Positions 17,124 through 25,770 of a stretch of DNA of 64,000 nt are shown one piece after another. Location of the stretch: positions 1-64,000 of the forward strand of contig NZ_PEIB01000013.1 of NCBI RefSeq assembly GCF_004116385.1, written 5' to 3'. Every line of letters begins with the position of its first letter. The first letter of the stretch is position 1. The notes beneath the pieces were generated by a model, which was not told the DNA's origin, searched no databases, and saw nothing but the letters and a program-made list of their open reading frames with translations. Made by a program: the position numbers and the translations under genes. This stretch comes from Veronia nyctiphanis (lineage in GTDB: Bacteria; Pseudomonadota; Gammaproteobacteria; Enterobacterales; Vibrionaceae).

Positions 17124-19415
17124 TTAAGCGATAACTTCAGTATGGTGATTGAGAGCATTGAGAAACGCGTTGACTCTTGGATGCTCAGAGTCATCATGAA
17201 AGTGCCTTTTAAGGACCTCAAACTCAGCGAGTTTAGATTCTGAGATTGCTTGATGTTGCTGAAGGTACTGCGTGCCAATTTTTACCAACATTAGGCGAAA
17301 GTTATTACTTTTTGCCAGACGCCAGGCCCTATCAAGCTGTTTATTCGCTTCGTCATCGAGGCCCTGATGCGAAAGAGCCCTTGCGTTTAACTCAAGAGCT
17401 AGCGGCGTGAACAAAGTTTCCCCGTTACTTTCAATCAGGTTAAGGGCATGATCAATCGTTGCTAACATCAGAGGACTGGCTTTCTCAGGGATCTCGGTAT
17501 TTCCAGCCAAAAGGCAAAGATACGCGCTCAAGCGCAATGCGTTGGCGGGTTGGAATTCCGCGGCGAAATGCTCCATGGCGGTATTAAAGCTGATTTGATT
17601 GTTATCGAGCAGATAGCGTTGTTCTGCTTCAAATAATCGCGCCACACTGAAGTAGTCCGAAAATCCATGTTGTTCGCTCAATGCCTTCAGGCTAGAAATC
17701 GCGCTTGTCAGCCCTGACTTATCGGCCAGCAAATGGCTTGTCCAGATCAAAGCATGTAACCCTGCTGATTTCGCAAAATCGCTACTTGTGCGGTTTGTAA
17801 ATCCATTGAGTGCTGACTTCGTCAAACTTGCCTGCTTCAGTGTACCGAGCGAGATCTCCAGCAAACATTTCACTTCAAGACAGTAAGGGTAGGGGTCGAA
17901 ATCTATTATGGGGGAATACTTAGACTGGTAACCACGAAAATAGAAATACTCCTCAATAGCGCCGCTTGTTTTCTCTACGTCGCCCCGTAAAAAAGCTGTT
18001 CTTGCCGTCGCCATTAATCCAAGAGCGATAATGTCGTCGTTATTTGATTTCGTGCCCAATAGATACAACGCCTGTGCAAGCTGCGCAGCATGGACCAAAT
18101 CGGATGTCGACAGGGCAACCCACCACTTACCCAACAATAGGTGAGCATGATGTGTGGGCTCACTTTTCTCACAGATAAGCTTTGCCGCTTCGTTCAAGGC
18201 TTCGTGCGTTTTGCTTGAAGACCACCCTTCTATCTTGCTGGTATTAGCCGCCAGTTTAATGCTGATGCTGTAATTGAGTTGCTGCACCTCGTCAGTAGGC
18301 GGCATTTTGAGGACTGCCTCCTTAGCTTCTGACAAGGTATGAATCGCTTTTTTGTATTGGTTGGCAAGGATGAACTGATCTGCTTCTGACAGTAAATCAA
18401 CGACTGTTGCTGATTGGTCATTAAACGCTTTCAGCCGTCTTTCGAGGCTCTTCCTGTGGATCCCCAAGACTTTTGCGGCAGCCTGCTTATTACTGTTGTT
18501 TTCAGCAAAGGCCTCGGTTGCCAGAACATGCTCAACAAGGGACATGATGTTCTCTGAGCCCAGTGAAAGCAGCTCTTTAGCGATCACTCTGACTTTCTCC
18601 TCATGAGAAGAGGGGGCAGTGTCTGTTGACTGTTGAACAAAACTTGCATCAATGACGTCGTGGTTCGAGAAAGCCGAAAGTTTGAAAACGGTGTTCCTAA
18701 GCTCCCGGATATTGCCCGGCCAGTCTCTGTTTTTTAACAGCCTGACAGCGTCATCTGAAAACACTTTGTTTTGCTCTTTTGCAAAGTGTGCAACAAGCGC
18801 TGGAATGTCTTCTCTTCTCTCTGCTAACGATGGCACGTTCAGCGTGATCACATTGATTCGATGGAAGAGGTCTTGTCGGAATGTGCCGTCGGCGACCATT
18901 TTTTCCAAATTGCGATGAGATGCCGTGACGATTCGTCCATGAAATGCTTTTGACTGGCTTGAGCCCAATGGTCTGAATTGCCCCGTCTCCAGTACCCTGA
19001 GGAGTTTGGGTTGCAGGCTTAGGGGTAACTCACCAATCTCATCGAGAAACAGTGTGCCGTCTTTAACAAGGCTGAAGTAACCCTCTTGCGCATGCACAGC
19101 ACCTGTAAATGCCCCTTTCTCATGACCGAAGAGGATTGACTCAATGAGATCTGCAGAAATTGTGCTGCAATTCACATCGAAAAACTCAGCAGTGGGGTGT
19201 TGCCCCGCGCTGTGAAGAAGATTCGCTACCCACTCTTTTCCTGCGCCAGTTGGTCCTGAAACGTGAACAGAATATTGCTTGGGAGCAATATGAAGTACTG
19301 TCTCGTAAAGCTTCTGAATCGCTGATGACGAGCCCAGAATAATGTTATCCGGTAAATGGATCGGCTGAGGGTGCGAAGTTGCTGATTGCAATGCGTCAGG
19401 GAAAGTAGTGAACAC
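17124..19415 (-). CDS. Sigma-54-dependent activator with C-terminal TPR-like domain
   Basis: A 763-residue enhancer-binding protein. Walker A GPTGAGKE is at 54-61, the sigma-54 contact loop GAFTGA at 101-106, Walker B TLFLDE at 121-126, and a Fis-type HTH at about 308-331. Only ~28 residues precede the AAA+ domain, so there is no receiver, PAS or GAF input; instead ~430 helical residues follow the HTH, resembling the TPR-like sensor arm of MalT-type regulators. This inverted layout is unusual. The start is GTG with GAGGAG upstream. The intact GAFTGA means it should activate sigma-54 promoters, most plausibly the one at 15869 and perhaps its own. Confidence 0.85.
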   Translation of the reverse strand: MFTTFPDALQSATSHPQPIHLPDNIILGSSSAIQKLYETVLHIAPKQYSVHVSGPTGAGKEWVANLLHSAGQHPTAEFFDVNCSTISADLIESILFGHEKGAFTGAVHAQEGYFSLVKDGTLFLDEIGELPLSLQPKLLRVLETGQFRPLGSSQSKAFHGRIVTASHRNLEKMVADGTFRQDLFHRINVITLNVPSLAERREDIPALVAHFAKEQNKVFSDDAVRLLKNRDWPGNIRELRNTVFKLSAFSNHDVIDASFVQQSTDTAPSSHEEKVRVIAKELLSLGSENIMSLVEHVLATEAFAENNSNKQAAAKVLGIHRKSLERRLKAFNDQSATVVDLLSEADQFILANQYKKAIHTLSEAKEAVLKMPPTDEVQQLNYSISIKLAANTSKIEGWSSSKTHEALNEAAKLICEKSEPTHHAHLLLGKWWVALSTSDLVHAAQLAQALYLLGTKSNNDDIIALGLMATARTAFLRGDVEKTSGAIEEYFYFRGYQSKYSPIIDFDPYPYCLEVKCLLEISLGTLKQASLTKSALNGFTNRTSSDFAKSAGLHALIWTSHLLADKSGLTSAISSLKALSEQHGFSDYFSVARLFEAEQRYLLDNNQISFNTAMEHFAAEFQPANALRLSAYLCLLAGNTEIPEKASPLMLATIDHALNLIESNGETLFTPLALELNARALSHQGLDDEANKQLDRAWRLAKSNNFRLMLVKIGTQYLQQHQAISESKLAEFEVLKRHFHDDSEHPRVNAFLNALNHHTEVIA

Positions 19416-19498
19416 GTCTTATTCTCCTCAGTTATTTTACAAATAATGGGATATACGACTATCCAGTTGCTTTGTAAGGGGGTAGAAGCAGTGCTTAC

Positions 19499-19515
19499 GG
19501 CTAAATGACTGCCAA
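19499..19515 (-). promoter_or_regulatory. Candidate sigma-54 promoter of the activator gene
   Basis: On the minus strand TTGGCAGTCATTTAGCC has GG and GC ten bases apart, with five of six matches at -24 (TGGCAG) and a weaker -12 (TAGC). It lies about 85 bases before the GTG start and would allow self-activation. Weaker than the 15869 site. Confidence 0.35.
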
Positions 19516-19651
19516 TAAGTACAACTCACGGTAAAAGGAATGGCATATTGCTTCTATTACGTGGGATTACACGAAATATGACTTTTATGTGTAAGATTTA
19601 TAAAAGCGTATATATATCTGTCGGTTACGATTTTTCTGTTAGGGAAAGAAA

Positions 19652-19699
19652 ATGACGCAGGGAAATGTGATTGACAAGATTGTGATCAGAGGCGAATAA
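19652..19699 (+). CDS. Possible 15-residue leader peptide or short ORF
   Basis: ATG with AGGGA upstream opens a 15-codon frame (MTQGNVIDKIVIRGE) that ends at the foot of the gor terminator. The arrangement would make a very short transcript. No homolog is recognised, and it may be chance. Confidence 0.2.
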   Translation: MTQGNVIDKIVIRGE

Positions 19700-19724
19700 A
19701 AAGGGCTTCGTTTTGAAGCCCTTT
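19698..19724. terminator. Terminator of gor (bidirectional)
   Basis: AAAAAGGGCTTC and GAAGCCCTTTT form a stem with A and T tracts on either side. It ends gor from the right, and could also end any rightward transcript from 19440-19697. Confidence 0.88.
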
Positions 19725-19733
19725 TCTTGTTCG

Positions 19734-21088
19734 TTACCTCATAGTAACGAACTCCTCTGAGCCCGTTGGGTGAATTGCGACCACGCTGTCGAAGTCTTCT
19801 TTGGTGGCACCCATCTTCATGGCGACACCGAAGCCTTGGATCATTTCATCAACACCGTAACCAATACCATGCAGACCGACCACTTTCTCGTCAGGGCCTG
19901 CACATACCAGCTTCATCTTACAAGGCTGACGATGCTCAGTTACCGCAGTGTACATGGCGGTGAAACCGGAAGAGTAGACCTTCACGTTATCTTCGCCATA
20001 TTTCTCAATCGCTTCAGGTTCAGTCAAGCCAATGGTGCCGATAGCAGGGTGGCTGAAGACCACGGTTGGTACCAGGCTGTAATCCATCTTGGCGTCAGGC
20101 TTGTTGTTAAACAAACGCTCTGAAAGGAAGCGACCCGCTTTTACCGCCACAGGCGTGAGCTCGATGCCGCCCTGAATGATGTCGCCAACACTGTAGATGT
20201 TTGGTGTCGACGTGGTCTGATATTCATCAACGATGATGTAACCGCGCTCGTCTGTTTTAACGCCTGCCGCTTCAAGGTTCAGGCTTCCGGTTGCAGGTCT
20301 GCGTCCAACAGCCCAGACAATCGTGTCTGTGTTGTGGGTGTGGCCATTTTCAAAGTGAATGGTCAGGCTGCCATCGTCTTCTTTCACCACTTCTTTTGGC
20401 ACGCACTCGTTGTGCAGTGTGAGACCTTCGTTATCCATGATGTCGACCAGCGTATCGACAATGGTTGGATCGAAGCTGCGAAGTGGCTTACCTTTGCGTA
20501 CGAACAGGTGAGTGTCGGTACCTAAGGCGTTCAGTACGCCTGCAATCTCAACGGCAATGTAGCCTGCGCCAATGACGGCTGCACGCTTTGGCTGCTCTGG
20601 CAAGTCGAAGAAACCGTCTGAGTCGATACCGTATTCTGCACCAGGCAAGTTTGGAACGATAGGTCCACCGCCAACGGCGATAAGGATGTGGTCAGCGGTA
20701 TACTGTTCACCCATGACCTCAACGGTTTTAGCATCAACAAACGTCGCGTAGCCATTGATCACTTCGACCTGATTTTTACCCAGCACGTTGTCGTATGACT
20801 GATGAATGCGGCCGATGTAGGCCGAACGGTTCTCGATCAGCTTGCTCCAGTCGAATTTGTTGAGCGTTGTGTCGAAACCATATGACGGACCATATTGCTT
20901 AATGGCCTCAGCACCTGTGCGCCGTACCACATGACTTTCTTCGGCACGCAACCCACGTTTACGCAGGTACCACCCATGTGTTTCGCTTCAATCAGTGCGA
21001 CTTTTGCACCGTGCATGGCTGCTCGGTTAGCAGATGCGATACCACCGCTACCACCACCGATACAGATATAATCGAAATGCTTGGCCAT
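19734..21088 (-). CDS. gor: Glutathione reductase (apparent frameshift)
   Basis: NADPH-dependent FAD enzyme that reduces glutathione disulphide. The FAD site GGGSGG is at residues ~11-16, the redox pair is in [13 protein letters not shown], the NADPH site is [14 protein letters not shown], and the C-terminal [11 protein letters not shown] supplies the catalytic His. The frame breaks near 20911-20914: as read, GAQV is followed by LRPLSN, but adding one base gives [19 protein letters not shown]. Repaired length is about 451 residues (E. coli 450). It is followed leftward by a terminator and lies beside rlmJ and prlC as in Vibrio. Confidence 0.94.
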
Positions 21089-21178
21089 TTTTGTTCTCCG
21101 TTTTAAAGGGCCGCCTATTTGGCAAACTGTTGTATTTCACTCTATGTATATGGGGGACAGATGTGAAGCCTACAAGGG

Positions 21179-22018
21179 CTACTCAGGAACAACCCACTTA
21201 ACAAAATGATGACCTGTCTCAGGAGCGATGACACGTTGCAGCCATGGCAGTATTGATTGCATATGGCTCTCGAGCTTCCAAGGCGGGTTGATCACTATCA
21301 TCCCGGATGCTGTCATGCCGCGTTCCTGTGAGTCTGGGTCGACGCCAAGCTCAATCTGCAATACCTTTCTGATCCCAAGCTGTTCAAGCCCCTGAGTGAT
21401 CAGATCGATATTTTGACGATAGACGACGGGATACCAGATTGCATAGGTACCCGTCGCCCAGCGTTTAATACTTGCACCAATGGCATCAACTACGTCCTGA
21501 TATTCATGTTTTAACTCGTAGGGCGGGTCAATCAGTACCATACCACGGCGTTCTTTCGGAGGAAGACTGGCTTTAAGGCGCCCAAAGCCATCCTCTTTAA
21601 ACATTTTCACCTGACGGTCACCACGAAATTCCTGCAATAACAGCGGGAAATCGCTGGGGTGAAGTTCTGTCAGTACGGCTCTGTCTTGTTCACGAAGTAA
21701 CGTCCGCCCCATTTTGGGGGAGCCGGGATAAAAACGCAGTTGTTCGGTGTCATTCAAAGAGCGAATAACATCAATGTAGGGCGCCAGAGCATCAGGAATA
21801 TCATCACGTTGCCACAGCTGGGCAATGCCATCTTTATATTCGCCTGTCTTTTCTGACCACTCGTCATGCAGGTCATAGCGGCCAGCGCCGCTGTGCGTAT
21901 CGTGATACACAAAAGGCTTTTCTTTTTCCTTCAGAGCTTCAATGATAAGGGACTGGACGATGTGTTTAAGCACATCGGCATGGTTGCCGGCATGGAAGCT
22001 GTGGCGGTAACTGAGCAT
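21179..22018 (-). CDS. rlmJ: 23S rRNA (adenine2030-N6)-methyltransferase RlmJ
   Basis: SAM-dependent enzyme that methylates A2030 of 23S rRNA. It starts MLSYRHSFHAGNHADVLKH, the family signature, and has the DPPYE catalytic motif (VLIDPPYELKHEY) near residue 165. Length 279, E. coli 280. It diverges from prlC across a 148-base gap. Single domain, nothing odd. Confidence 0.95.
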   Translation of the reverse strand: MLSYRHSFHAGNHADVLKHIVQSLIIEALKEKEKPFVYHDTHSGAGRYDLHDEWSEKTGEYKDGIAQLWQRDDIPDALAPYIDVIRSLNDTEQLRFYPGSPKMGRTLLREQDRAVLTELHPSDFPLLLQEFRGDRQVKMFKEDGFGRLKASLPPKERRGMVLIDPPYELKHEYQDVVDAIGASIKRWATGTYAIWYPVVYRQNIDLITQGLEQLGIRKVLQIELGVDPDSQERGMTASGMIVINPPWKLESHMQSILPWLQRVIAPETGHHFVKWVVPE

Positions 22019-22166
22019 CTTGGGTATCCACTACGTAATTAGTTATATGGCTCGCATTATCGCTGATTGTTGGGTTTGATGCAGCATGAATGACCGATAG
22101 CCCAATTGAAAAGGGTGAGATGTGACTCCATAAAAAGACAAGCATTAACAAGAAAGGAATTGGCTG

Positions 22167-24209
22167 ATGGCTAACCCACTACTGACATTTACCGATCTAC
22201 CGCCATTTTCGGCGATCAAACCTGAGCACGTTCAACCTGCGGTTGAGCAGGCATTGGCCGATTGTCGCAAGGCGGTTGAGACTGTGCTGGAGAACGATGC
22301 AGCGCCAAGCTGGGCAACCATCGTTGCACCCTTGGCAGAAACCGACGACAGACTGAATCGTATCTGGTCGCCGATTGGCCATATGAACTCTGTCGTTAAC
22401 AGTCAGGAGCTGCGTGAAGCTTATGAAGCTTGCCTTCCTTTGTTGTCTGATTACTCGACCTGGGTTGGTCAACACAAGCCGCTTTACGACGCTTACAAGG
22501 CGATCAAAGCCAGCGATGAATTCGGCACGCTGACACAGGCGCAACAAAAAACTATTACCGATGCACTGAGAGAATTCGAACTCTCTGGCATTGCGCTCAA
22601 CAGTAAAGACCAGCACCGCTTTGGTGAGATCAGCAAACGTCTTTCTGAGTTGTCTTCGAAGTTCTCCAATAACGTGCTTGATGCCACCATGGGTTGGAGC
22701 AAGCTGGTGGAAGATGAGGCAGACCTAGCGGGTTTACCTGAATCTGCGCTGGCGGGCGCCAAAGCTGCTGCTGAAGCGAAGGGTGAAAAAGGGTATCTGC
22801 TGACGCTGGAAATGCCGTCTTACATTCCGGTTATCACTTATTGCGACAACCGTGAACTGCGTGCTGAGCTTTATGAAGCATTTTCAACCCGCGCGTCTGA
22901 CCGCGGACCGGGTGCAGGTGAGTGGGACAATACAGACCTTATCCACGAAACGTTGCAGCTGAAGCATGAAATCTCAAGACTGCTTGGCTTCAATAGCTAC
23001 AGTGAGCGCTCACTTGCTACCAAGATGGCGGAAAGTACCGAACAGGTAATGACTTTCCTCAACGAGCTTGCGGAGAAGGCACATCCGCAGGGTCAAAAAG
23101 AGTTTGAAAACCTGCAGGCGTTTGCCAAAGAGACATACGGCATCGACAAGCTTGAGCCATGGGATGTCGGTTACTACGGCGAAAAACTGAAACAACATCA
23201 GTACAGTATTTCTGACGAAGAACTTCGCCCTTACTTCCCAGAGAGCAAGGCGGTATCTGGTCTGTTTGAGGTACTGAACCGAGTGTTTGGTATGACCGTT
23301 AAGCAGCGCGATGACGTCGACGTTTGGCACGAGTCTGTGTCTTTCTACGACATCTTTGATGCCAAAGGTGACTTGCGTGGTAGCTTCTATCTCGACCTGT
23401 ATGCCCGCGAGAACAAGCGTGGCGGTGCGTGGATGGACGAGTGCCGCGTGCGGCGTGTAACAGAAAACGGTGACCTACAAACGCCAGTGGCCTACCTGAC
23501 GTGTAACTTCAACAAGCCGGTTGGTGATAAGCCTGCACTGTTTACCCATAACGAAGTGGTTACGTTGTTCCATGAGTTTGGTCATGGTATCCACCATATG
23601 CTGACACAGGTTGAAGCGCCTGCCGTCTCCGGTATCAACGGTGTGCCGTGGGATGCGGTTGAACTGCCAAGTCAGTTCCTTGAGAACTGGTGCTGGCAGG
23701 AAGACGCGCTGGCATTCATCTCCGGCCATTTCGAAACTGGCGAGCCACTGCCGAAAGCGATGCTTGACAAGATGCTGGCGGCGAAAAACTTCCAGTCGGC
23801 GATGTTTATCCTCCGTCAGCTGGAATTCGGACTATTCGATTTCACGCTATTTACCCGCTTTGATCCTGAAGAAGGACCAAAAGTACTGGACACCTTGGCT
23901 GAAGTGAAAAGCCGTGTGTCGGTTGTGCCATCTCCAGAGTGGAACCGCTTCCCACATGCATTCAGCCATATCTTTGCTGGCGGCTACAGCGCGGGTTACT
24001 ACAGTTACCTGTGGGCCGAAGTACTGTCATCAGATGCTTTCAGTCGCTTTGAAGAAGAAGGTATCTTTAATACAGATACAGGCGCGTCGTTTCTTGAGAA
24101 CATTCTTGAGCGAGGCGGCAGTGAAGAGCCGATGGAACTGTTCAAACGCTTCCGTGGCCGCGAGCCATCACCAGATGCGCTCTTGCGTCACAGTGGTATT
24201 GCTGGCTAA
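22167..24209 (+). CDS. prlC: Oligopeptidase A (M3 zinc metallopeptidase)
   Basis: Cytoplasmic endopeptidase that degrades signal peptides and other short peptides. The zinc site HEFGHGIHH is near residue 470 (TLFHEFGHGIHHML), with the third ligand Glu downstream, in a mostly helical M3 fold. Length 680, identical to E. coli PrlC. The start MANPLLTFTDLPPF is preceded by AGAAAGGAA. A terminator follows. Confidence 0.97.
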   Translation: MANPLLTFTDLPPFSAIKPEHVQPAVEQALADCRKAVETVLENDAAPSWATIVAPLAETDDRLNRIWSPIGHMNSVVNSQELREAYEACLPLLSDYSTWVGQHKPLYDAYKAIKASDEFGTLTQAQQKTITDALREFELSGIALNSKDQHRFGEISKRLSELSSKFSNNVLDATMGWSKLVEDEADLAGLPESALAGAKAAAEAKGEKGYLLTLEMPSYIPVITYCDNRELRAELYEAFSTRASDRGPGAGEWDNTDLIHETLQLKHEISRLLGFNSYSERSLATKMAESTEQVMTFLNELAEKAHPQGQKEFENLQAFAKETYGIDKLEPWDVGYYGEKLKQHQYSISDEELRPYFPESKAVSGLFEVLNRVFGMTVKQRDDVDVWHESVSFYDIFDAKGDLRGSFYLDLYARENKRGGAWMDECRVRRVTENGDLQTPVAYLTCNFNKPVGDKPALFTHNEVVTLFHEFGHGIHHMLTQVEAPAVSGINGVPWDAVELPSQFLENWCWQEDALAFISGHFETGEPLPKAMLDKMLAAKNFQSAMFILRQLEFGLFDFTLFTRFDPEEGPKVLDTLAEVKSRVSVVPSPEWNRFPHAFSHIFAGGYSAGYYSYLWAEVLSSDAFSRFEEEGIFNTDTGASFLENILERGGSEEPMELFKRFRGREPSPDALLRHSGIAG

Positions 24210-24230
24210 TTATTCAGCAAGTGTAAAAAT

Positions 24231-24258
24231 AAAAACGCACCGAAAGGTGCGTTTTTAT
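24231..24258 (+). terminator. Terminator of prlC
   Basis: AAAAACGCACC and GGTGCGTTTTT pair around GAAA, a stable tetraloop, then a T-rich tail. Confidence 0.93.
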
Positions 24259-24371
24259 TTTGTATCTATTAAAAAAGCCTTGATTTGACTCGAAAAAGTT
24301 ACGTCGATAAATCTGTTAGTCCCTCAAAGCGGTCACAATTGCGCCAATGACTTGCATGGGGGAATTTAACA

Positions 24372-25556
24372 ATGAAAAAAACTCAATTAGCGGCCGCGTT
24401 ATCGCTGTCTGCAATCTCGCTACCCACACTCGCTATGGTGGGTACTGATGCTCGATCTGCAGGAATGGGGGGAACGGGTGTTGCCTCAGCTGATCACATT
24501 ACGGCACCTTTTTACAACCCTGCTCAAATGAAGAAGTTCGAGGCAAATGATGACTTTGGACTCCTTCTGCCCTCGGCTTTCGTCGGCGCTAATACGACAG
24601 AAGATTTAGACAGTAAAATTGATCAATTCCAATTAGCGAACAAGGAGCTAAAGAGTGCTCAACAAGCTGCCGTGCCTAATGCTGCGAGATTGGAAGCGGC
24701 TGCCGATAACTGGAAGGTAAAGCTTAAAGGCCTAGATAATAGCGGTTTTTCTATGGGCCTCGGGGTGAATTTTGCGGTTGCTATCCCTAACAGCCTGATG
24801 CCCGTCAATGTGTTTAGCAAGAATGATGTTCATACCGAGTTTTTGATTGATATAGACACCGAACAACTCGATAAAGATGACGATCAACTTGATGCGGGTA
24901 CCTCTAACGTTCAGTTAGTCGCAGGCTCGGTGTCAGATATTGGCGTTTCCGTTGCCAGAGATGTCTTAGTTCCCTATGTGAATGAGACAATCTCTTTAGG
25001 CTTCTCGCCAAAAATTCAACGCCTGACGGTTTATAATGCTTTTGAAAATCTCGATACGTTCGATAACGATTCTTACGAGTTGTCGAGCGAATATCAGCAA
25101 AAGACTACTTTTAATGTCGATTTTGGTGCCAGCTATCGCCCTATCACGCCTGTAACGGTCGCATTATCAGCAACTAACCTCATTCCTCAGGAGTTAGACT
25201 CACTGAATGATAATGGCTCTGTGGCAACGTTTAGGGTTGAGCCTTCTGTTACGGCGGGTGCGGCTTATGATAACGGCTGGCTGCTTGCGGCTGCTGATAT
25301 TGATCTGACTGAAAAGCGTTTGTTTAAAGATGTCACCAAGGGCGAGCAATACGCGAGATTGGGTGTTGAGTTCGATGCACTCAATTGGGCGCAACTGAGA
25401 GCGGGTTATAGCATTAGCATGGTAGATGGTTCTGAGGACTTGGTAACGCTTGGTGTAGGTTTTTCGCCATTTGGTGTACTGGGTGTTGATGTGGCAACTC
25501 AAGTGGCCGGAGACAACGAGTTTCATGTTGCTGCTGAGCTGAGGCTTTCACTGTAA
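24372..25556 (+). CDS. TraF-like/FadL-like outer-membrane beta-barrel protein, copy 1
   Basis: A 394-residue exported protein with signal peptide (res 1-21, ending LAMV). The mature start, GTDARSAGMGGTGVASA followed by ITAPFYNPA, is the FadL/TodX-like hatch pattern found in chromosomal proteins annotated as conjugal transfer protein TraF. The rest alternates polar and hydrophobic residues and ends in a beta-barrel style VAAELRLSL. There are no other conjugation genes nearby, so a transfer role is unlikely. It has a tandem paralogue 200 bases downstream. Likely an outer-membrane channel of unknown substrate. Confidence 0.7.
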   Translation: MKKTQLAAALSLSAISLPTLAMVGTDARSAGMGGTGVASADHITAPFYNPAQMKKFEANDDFGLLLPSAFVGANTTEDLDSKIDQFQLANKELKSAQQAAVPNAARLEAAADNWKVKLKGLDNSGFSMGLGVNFAVAIPNSLMPVNVFSKNDVHTEFLIDIDTEQLDKDDDQLDAGTSNVQLVAGSVSDIGVSVARDVLVPYVNETISLGFSPKIQRLTVYNAFENLDTFDNDSYELSSEYQQKTTFNVDFGASYRPITPVTVALSATNLIPQELDSLNDNGSVATFRVEPSVTAGAAYDNGWLLAAADIDLTEKRLFKDVTKGEQYARLGVEFDALNWAQLRAGYSISMVDGSEDLVTLGVGFSPFGVLGVDVATQVAGDNEFHVAAELRLSL

Positions 25557-25566
25557 CAATTTCTTG

Positions 25567-25593
25567 AAGTGCACCTAACGTTGGGTGCACTTT
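25567..25593 (+). terminator. Stem-loop between the two TraF-like genes
   Basis: AAGTGCACC and GGTGCACTT form a perfect stem with a TAACGTT-like loop; the following T tract is short. It may only partly stop transcription into the second copy. Confidence 0.7.
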
Positions 25594-25770
25594 AGGTCGC
25601 TCATAGTAAAAATGAGTGTCTCCCCTTATGCAACTAAGACTGATCGTCTGCTACTGAGTGTCTCAATACCGATAAAACGAGACCTTCTACCATAGTGAAA
25701 AAAAGTAGTAGTGATTAATTTTATTTCCTGATGAAAAATGCAGAAATATATTTTCTCAGGAAAAAGTCAT

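Noticed and set aside
19480-19495. Rightward GG-N10-GC at GGTAGAAGCAGTGC as another sigma-54 promoter
   Set aside because: The -24 half does not fit TGGCAC, and no supported gene follows.
13052-19733. CBASS or other known defence genes in the VSP-1 slot
   Set aside because: No cyclic nucleotide synthase, patatin, Cap2/Cap3 or deaminase pattern is present; the genes there are of other families.
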